Of a stretch of 64,000 nt of DNA, positions 59,704 through 64,000 are shown one piece after another (within the stretch, counting starts at the first letter, position 1; each line of letters starts with the position of its first letter). The DNA comes from VAZQ01 sp963817135. GTDB taxonomy: Bacteria > Pseudomonadota > Alphaproteobacteria > Rhizobiales > Xanthobacteraceae. The stretch spans positions 1 to 64,000 of the forward strand of contig CAWFNG010000019.1 in NCBI GenBank assembly GCA_963817135.1. Direction: 5' to 3'. The notes under the pieces are model-generated. The model saw only the letters and a program-made list of their open reading frames with translations, ran no database searches and had not been told where the DNA came from. The translations under genes and the position numbers were made by a program.

Positions 59704-60591
59704 ATGAGCGCTGCGAGCGCAAAAAGCCATTTTGTAACCGCCCAGGATGGGCTCAAATTGCATGTGCGCGAATGGGCGGCCGGCCGCTATCGTGACTTGC
59801 CGGTGTTTTGCCTGCCGGGCCTATCGCGTGGCGTTGCCGACTTCGAACGGCTGGCAACTGTGCTGGCTGACGATGCAAGGCTGCCGAGGCGTGTCTTGGC
59901 TCTCAACTCGCGCGGCCGCGGCCGATCGGAATACGATCGCAATCCCGCCAATTACAATCTCAAGACGGAACTTGCCGACCTTCTCGACGTCCTCACTGCG
60001 CTTGGCATTGCCAAAGCGGTTTTTGTCGGCACATCCCGCGGCGGGCTTCTTACCATGCTGCTGGGAGCGGCGCGTCCCTGCGCAATGGCCGGCTGCGTGC
60101 TCAACGATATCGGCCCGGTGATCGAGTCCGAGGGCCTCGCCCGCATCAGGAGCTATGTCGGCAAGCTCCCGCGCGCGGCGAGCTTTGAAGACGGCGCGAA
60201 TATCCTGCGCCAGCTTTTCGGCACTCATTTTCCACGCTTGAGCGATCAGGATTGGCTTTCATATGCGCGCCGCAGCTTCAAGCAAGACGGATCGCGGATT
60301 CTCCTGGATTACGACCCAAAACTCGCCGCCACGCTGCAAGGCATTGATCTTGCGCAGCCGGTTCCATCCCTATGGCCGGAATTCGACGCGCTCGCGGGCA
60401 TACCCCTCATGCTTATTCGCGGCAGCAATTCGGATATCCTATCGCGCGCGACGGTCACGGCGATGCGTGCGCGGCGGCACAACATGGAAGTCATCGAGGT
60501 CGCCGATCAGGGCCATGCTCCCCTGTTGATGGATGGTGAAACGATCGGGCAGGTCGCGCAATTTGTCGCGCGGTGTGATCCCACTTTATGA
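59704..60591 (+). CDS. alpha/beta hydrolase
   Basis: A 295-aa alpha/beta-fold hydrolase. LPVFCLPGLSRGVADFERLA is the oxyanion loop. The nucleophile Ser is in AVFVGTSRGGLLTMLL (G-x-S-x-G). The acid is probably the Asp near RGSNSDILSRATV, and the His is in VADQGHAPLLMDGE. There is no signal peptide, so it is cytoplasmic. ATG at 59704. Likely an esterase, C-C hydrolase or lactonase; no specific substrate. It precedes an ABC importer operon by ~130 bp and may belong with it. Confidence 0.9.
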   Translation: MSAASAKSHFVTAQDGLKLHVREWAAGRYRDLPVFCLPGLSRGVADFERLATVLADDARLPRRVLALNSRGRGRSEYDRNPANYNLKTELADLLDVLTALGIAKAVFVGTSRGGLLTMLLGAARPCAMAGCVLNDIGPVIESEGLARIRSYVGKLPRAASFEDGANILRQLFGTHFPRLSDQDWLSYARRSFKQDGSRILLDYDPKLAATLQGIDLAQPVPSLWPEFDALAGIPLMLIRGSNSDILSRATVTAMRARRHNMEVIEVADQGHAPLLMDGETIGQVAQFVARCDPTL

Positions 60592-60718
60592 TTCGAGTTA
60601 TGCGTGGGTGTCTGACCATTGTTTGCGCAGGAAATCTAACCGTCCACGCTTGAAAAGCGCCAATCTCTTATGCAAGCGTATGCTGTGCCGGTCTACTTGT
60701 CCAAAAGGAGGAGATGGC

Positions 60719-61693
60719 GTGCAGCGCAAATACCGCCTCCATATAACATGCTTGGGAGTTTTGCTGGGGTTTCTCGCATCGAGCGTGGCCTTCGCTCAGC
60801 AGCCGACAAAAATCAGAATGGCGCGACTGGCGTTTCCGTCCATGAGCTCTCTTCTGCTCGACGTCCTCAAGGAGCGCGGGATCGACAAAAAGCACGAAAT
60901 TGAACTGGAAACGGTGTCGCAAAACGCTGTTCCCGTCTACTACGCGTCGATCGCCAACGGCGATGCTGAGGTGATCGCCGGCGGCCCGCATGTGTTCCAG
61001 AAGATGATCCTGGAAGGCGCGCCGATCAAAATATTCGCCACTTGGGCACCGCTTGACATTCTGTCGGTCATTACCGCCGACCCGGCGATCAAATCCATCG
61101 CTGACTTGAAGGGCAAATCGATTGCCGCCGCGGTCGGCTCGTCCGAATACCAGGTGACCTCGATCTACGGCCGCAAGCTTGGTCTCAACTTCGGTACCGA
61201 TGTAACAGTCGTCACGGCGGCACCGCCGCTCGCGCGGGCCCAGCTCGAGGCCAAGCGCGTGGATGCCGCCATGCTATGGGAGCCGACAACCACTGTGGCG
61301 CTGCGCGACCATCCGGAATTTCGCGTGATCATGTCAGGCGACGCCGCCTGGAAAGCGATCGCCAATGTGCGCGGTTGGGACCTCGTCGTCGCGGCGCGGG
61401 ATGACTTCCTCAAGCGCAATGCTCAGCTGGTGCCGCGGCTGATTGCCATGTTCCAGGATGCTCAGAAATACATGAAAGGCAATCTCGACGACGCCGACTC
61501 GATCGTGTCCAATTCACTAAAATTGCCGAGCGGAATTTTCCGGGCCGGAGTGGAGTCTGGACGCCTCGTGTTCGATGTCTTGCCCACCGTCGGCGCCGAG
61601 CGTGACGTAGTGTGGGGCATGTTTAAGGTCGCGGTCGAAACCGGATACCTTTCCGCTCTGCCGAGCGAAGATTCGATCTACCATTCACAATGA
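60719..61693 (+). CDS. NitT/TauT-type ABC substrate-binding protein
   Basis: Periplasmic binding protein of the SsuA/TauA/ThiY group, 324 aa. The start is GTG at 60719, five bases after AAAAGGAGGAG, which rules out the longer frame from 60533. A signal peptide (HITCLGVLLGFLASSVAFAQ) is followed by KIRMARLAFPSMSSLLLDVLKERGI, DAEVIAGGPHVFQKMI, SIADLKGKSIAAAVGSSEYQ and DAAMLWEPTTTVAL. The ligand is perhaps a sulfonate, taurine-like, nitrile-derived or aromatic compound. It is first in an operon with a permease, ATPase and M20 peptidase. Confidence 0.92.
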   Translation: MQRKYRLHITCLGVLLGFLASSVAFAQQPTKIRMARLAFPSMSSLLLDVLKERGIDKKHEIELETVSQNAVPVYYASIANGDAEVIAGGPHVFQKMILEGAPIKIFATWAPLDILSVITADPAIKSIADLKGKSIAAAVGSSEYQVTSIYGRKLGLNFGTDVTVVTAAPPLARAQLEAKRVDAAMLWEPTTTVALRDHPEFRVIMSGDAAWKAIANVRGWDLVVAARDDFLKRNAQLVPRLIAMFQDAQKYMKGNLDDADSIVSNSLKLPSGIFRAGVESGRLVFDVLPTVGAERDVVWGMFKVAVETGYLSALPSEDSIYHSQ

Positions 61694-61840
61694 AAAGCTT
61701 GCACTCCTGATCCGGGACCGCACAGGAGGATTCCTTCCCTGGCGGCCCCGGTTCTGCAGCGCACCATTACGCGCAAAAAGGCGCTTCGTGCCGCGCTGCG
61801 CCCGGGACACAAAATGTATTAGCCCGAAGGATGAATTGCC

Positions 61841-62623
61841 TTGGACAAGAACGCGATCGTCAAAAGTGAAGCGGTGAGCGCATTCGACGCGCATATGCCG
61901 CTGCGATTTCCGCGCGAGATGGTCATCGTCCTGCTTGCCATCGCAGTGCTTTGGGAGATCGTATCCTGGCGCGTATCCCCGTTTATGGTTCCGGGATGGG
62001 AGCGAATTTTCCGGAGCCTTGTGTCGCTGCGGATCGACTTCGTACTTATCACGCTCGCTCGCGTCGTCGCCGCTCTGCTGGTTTCCTTTTTTCTCGGAGT
62101 CGCGCTCTCGCTGATGATGTATCTGTGGTCGCCGTTCGAGAACTATTTCAAGCCCGTCGTACGTTTGTTCATGGCCGTACCGGTCGTATGCTGGATTCTT
62201 TTCTCCGTGCTTTGGTTCAAATGGGTGGAGTTCCGAATTTCCTTCGTGCTGATAGTGGTATGCGCGCCGGTGTTCATCGTCGATCTTCTCGACGGCATGA
62301 AGGGCGTACCGCACGAATTGCGCGACATGCTGCGCTCCTTCCGGCCGAGCCGCATGCAGTTCATCACCAAGCTGTTGCTGCCGGCGATAGTGCCGGTGAT
62401 CCTCACGAGCTGGAAGATCAATCTCAGTCTCGCCATTCGCGTCGTCACCATGGCCGAGCTGGTCGGTGCCATTTCGGGGATCGGCTACGGCCTGGTCATC
62501 GCGCAGGAGCTGTTTTCCGTGGCCGACGTGTTCGCCTGGACGCTGGTTCTGGTCGCCATACTGTTCGTGGCCGAGGCAATTCTCACCGTCATCGAGGAGC
62601 GCATGCTGCGGTGGCGGACATGA
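61841..62623 (+). CDS. NitT/TauT-type ABC permease
   Basis: Inner-membrane permease of the SsuC/TauC type, 260 aa, with about six helices: MVIVLLAIAVLWEIVSW, LARVVAALLVSFFLGVALSLMMYLW, LFMAVPVVCWILFSVLWF, FRISFVLIVVCAPVFIVDLLDGM, ITKLLLPAIVPVIL and AWTLVLVAILFVAEAIL. The EAA coupling loop appears as the stretch before INLSLAIRVVTMAELVGAISGIGYGLVIA. The start is TTG at 61841 after GAAGGATG; no ATG is available before the first helix. A 147-bp gap separates it from the binding protein. Its stop overlaps the ATPase start (ATGA). Confidence 0.92.
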   Translation: MDKNAIVKSEAVSAFDAHMPLRFPREMVIVLLAIAVLWEIVSWRVSPFMVPGWERIFRSLVSLRIDFVLITLARVVAALLVSFFLGVALSLMMYLWSPFENYFKPVVRLFMAVPVVCWILFSVLWFKWVEFRISFVLIVVCAPVFIVDLLDGMKGVPHELRDMLRSFRPSRMQFITKLLLPAIVPVILTSWKINLSLAIRVVTMAELVGAISGIGYGLVIAQELFSVADVFAWTLVLVAILFVAEAILTVIEERMLRWRT

Positions 62624-63423
62624 GGACGCAGGCCGCCGATGTTGCGGTCAGCGGACTGCGCAAACTATTCCAGCAAACCGCCACCGGTGACCAGGTGGTC
62701 GCGATCGAGCAGCTCGACTTCCACATCAGCAGCGGCGAGATGGTGGCAATTGTCGGCCAGACCGGGTGCGGCAAGTCGACCTTCCTCAATTTGGTGATCG
62801 GCCTTGACCGCCCCTCGCAGGGCAGCATCACCATTGGCGGTCGCGTGCCGTACGAGGATTTCGATTATTTCCGCGGCATTCTCGCTCCCGTCTTCCAGCA
62901 GGATCGCCTGCTGCCGTGGCGCAGCGCCATCGACAACGTACGGCTCCCGCTTGAACTCCTTCGCCTGGACCGGGACGAGCAGAGCCGACGCGCCTTGTTG
63001 TGGCTCGATCGGCTGGGCCTCAAAGGCTTCGAGGGCGCCTACCCGCACGAACTTTCCGGCGGCATGCGCCAGCGCGTCGCGCTGGCACGCGCTTTTGTCG
63101 TCGAGCCGATGCTGCTCCTTGCCGACGAAGCCTTTGGCCATCTCGACGAAGTGACATCGGCCGCGTTGCGCAAGACGTTCGTCGAACTTGCGCGCAAGGA
63201 GGGTAACACCGCGCTCGTCGTTACCCACCAGCTCGAAGAGGCAATCGAGCTTGGCGGCCGTATCCTCGTATTTGGCAAGCCCGGGCACATCCTCGCCGAT
63301 ATCGACGTGGCCACATACCCGCCAGGCCGCGTCGCGAGCCTGCGGGTGGACATCCAGCGGATGCTGCAGTCCAATGCCGCCGACCCGGAAATCAAAAAAC
63401 TCAGTGGAAAGAGCCGACAATGA
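62620..63423 (+). CDS. NitT/TauT-type ABC ATPase
   Basis: A 267-aa ATP-binding subunit that powers the importer. Walker A is VGQTGCGKSTFLN (residues ~46-58), the Q-loop is in APVFQQDRLLPWRSAIDNV, the ABC signature is PHELSGGMRQRVALARAF and the H-loop is LVVTHQLEEAIEL. Walker B reads MLLLADEAFGHLDEVT, where the usual D-E-P-F-x-A-L-D has Ala for Pro and His for Ala/Ser; the catalytic Glu and D-loop Asp remain, so activity is expected. ATG at 62620 overlaps the permease stop, and its own stop overlaps the peptidase start (ATGA). Confidence 0.94.
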   Translation: MRTQAADVAVSGLRKLFQQTATGDQVVAIEQLDFHISSGEMVAIVGQTGCGKSTFLNLVIGLDRPSQGSITIGGRVPYEDFDYFRGILAPVFQQDRLLPWRSAIDNVRLPLELLRLDRDEQSRRALLWLDRLGLKGFEGAYPHELSGGMRQRVALARAFVVEPMLLLADEAFGHLDEVTSAALRKTFVELARKEGNTALVVTHQLEEAIELGGRILVFGKPGHILADIDVATYPPGRVASLRVDIQRMLQSNAADPEIKKLSGKSRQ

Positions 63424-64000
63424 CGATCGACCCGAAACCTGTGCTCGAACACATCGACTCCGACGAACTCGTCAAGGTAACGCTCGATCTTGCAAATATT
63501 GACAGCCCCACCGGCAGCGAAGGTCCGGTGGCGGACTACGTGCACGACTGGCTGGTGCGGCAGGGCTTCGAGGCGCGCAAGGTCGGTCTTTACCCCAATC
63601 GCCCCAATGTCATTGCAACGCTGCCGGGGAGCGGCAGCGGTCGCAGCCTCTGCTTCAACAGCCATATGGATACCACCATCCACAAGGACGAGTGGTGGAC
63701 CACGCGGCACGCAGCCGATCCGATCTTTCACAGCGGCTGGCGCGAAGGGGACGTGCTCGTCGGCAACGGTGTATGCAACTGCAAAGGCCCGATGGCGACT
63801 TGGCTGCTCGCGGCCAAGGCGATCAAGGATTCGGGCATCAAACTCAAGGGCGATCTGGTCCTCATGGCGGTGGTCGGCGAGATCGGGCTTGAACCGGTCG
63901 ATGAATTCCAGCCGCCGGAATACCTGGCCAAGGAGGCGGGCACCCGCTACGCGATCACGCACGGCGGCGTTGCCGACTATGCCTTGGTCTCGGAAGGCAC
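63420..64000 (+). CDS. M20-family metallopeptidase/deacylase (3' end outside window)
   Basis: The first 193 residues of an M20 amidohydrolase (ArgE/DapE/carboxypeptidase group). ATG at 63420 overlaps the ABC ATPase stop. Metal motifs are visible: LCFNSHMDTTIH (His and Asp) and GNGVCNCKGPMATWL, where the usual bridging Asp before the Lys-Gly is Asn/Cys (C-N-C-K-G). VLMAVVGEIGLEPVDEF carries the catalytic Glu region. IDSPTGSEGPVADYVHDWL is a standard N-terminus. Translational coupling to an importer suggests that it hydrolyses the imported compound, e.g. an N-acyl amino acid or amide. Both the substrate and the effect of the D-to-N change are unknown. Confidence 0.88.
   Translation, partial: MTIDPKPVLEHIDSDELVKVTLDLANIDSPTGSEGPVADYVHDWLVRQGFEARKVGLYPNRPNVIATLPGSGSGRSLCFNSHMDTTIHKDEWWTTRHAADPIFHSGWREGDVLVGNGVCNCKGPMATWLLAAKAIKDSGIKLKGDLVLMAVVGEIGLEPVDEFQPPEYLAKEAGTRYAITHGGVADYALVSEG

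Overview
The window looks like a chromosomal segment of an alphaproteobacterium of the order Hyphomicrobiales (Rhizobiales), most like the Bradyrhizobium / Xanthobacteraceae side of it. Signs are the gene order rsh-pdxJ-acpS-lepB-rnc-era-recO, a LdtR-type MarR regulator, DUF3551, DUF3175 and DUF6163 proteins, a Rhizobium-type metal site in HemB, high GC, and many dispersed palindromes of the gtagcccggat...gggctac and gatcatgct types common in this group. This assignment is inference from gene content only.

Layout. 1-6262 (minus): a giant repeat-rich surface protein with an N-terminal FecR domain; its distal part is ten near-identical copies of a ~423 bp (141 aa) beta-helix-like repeat and runs off the left edge, and the reading frame is broken many times. 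6627-8377 (plus): a second secreted FecR protein and a secreted TPR protein. 8378-11758: a decayed transglutaminase-like cysteine peptidase, an ABC substrate-binding protein and an HD-domain protein among palindromic elements. 11770-17606: rpsI-rplM, a hotdog thioesterase, DUF3175, two enoyl-CoA hydratase relatives, a CoA-binding protein and a MetY-type sulfhydrylase. 17690-20243: a small lower-GC insertion with a ribbon-helix-helix protein, a tyrosine integrase translationally coupled to an unknown protein, and tRNA-Pro(GGG). 20250-25070: short envelope or metal-binding proteins, an ABC_sub_bind protein, a Phd/VapC toxin-antitoxin pair and an Omp25-like porin. 25217-31245: nrdR, glyA, ldtR, then a truncated integrase directly behind a 1002-aa histidine kinase with four GAF domains.

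31439-34990 is a valine-catabolism operon (isobutyryl-CoA dehydrogenase, 3-hydroxyisobutyryl-CoA hydrolase, a DUF6163 membrane protein, 3-hydroxyisobutyrate dehydrogenase). hemB, a patatin-like protein, threonine ammonia-lyase, an RDD protein, Bpt and parC follow. 44109-51619 is the housekeeping block recO-era-rnc-lepB-acpS-pdxJ-rsh-rpoZ. 51927-59585 holds a NYN protein, family-5 uracil-DNA glycosylase, peroxiredoxin, VOC protein, smpB-mscL, dapA, a lytic transglycosylase and a 2OG-Fe(II) oxygenase. 59704-64000 holds an alpha/beta hydrolase and then a SsuABC/TauABC-type importer operon coupled to an M20 peptidase cut by the right edge.

Single-base length changes interrupt rsh and mscL as well as the giant adhesin; two of the three breaks I resolved base by base (rsh, mscL) are in short homopolymers of housekeeping genes. 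Residual sequencing error is therefore likely, and frame breaks should not be read as gene death without raw reads. No CRISPR array and no complete insertion sequence was seen. The least explained items are the amplified FecR adhesin, the twin-hairpin 167-bp element present twice, and the integrase-linked unknown protein.
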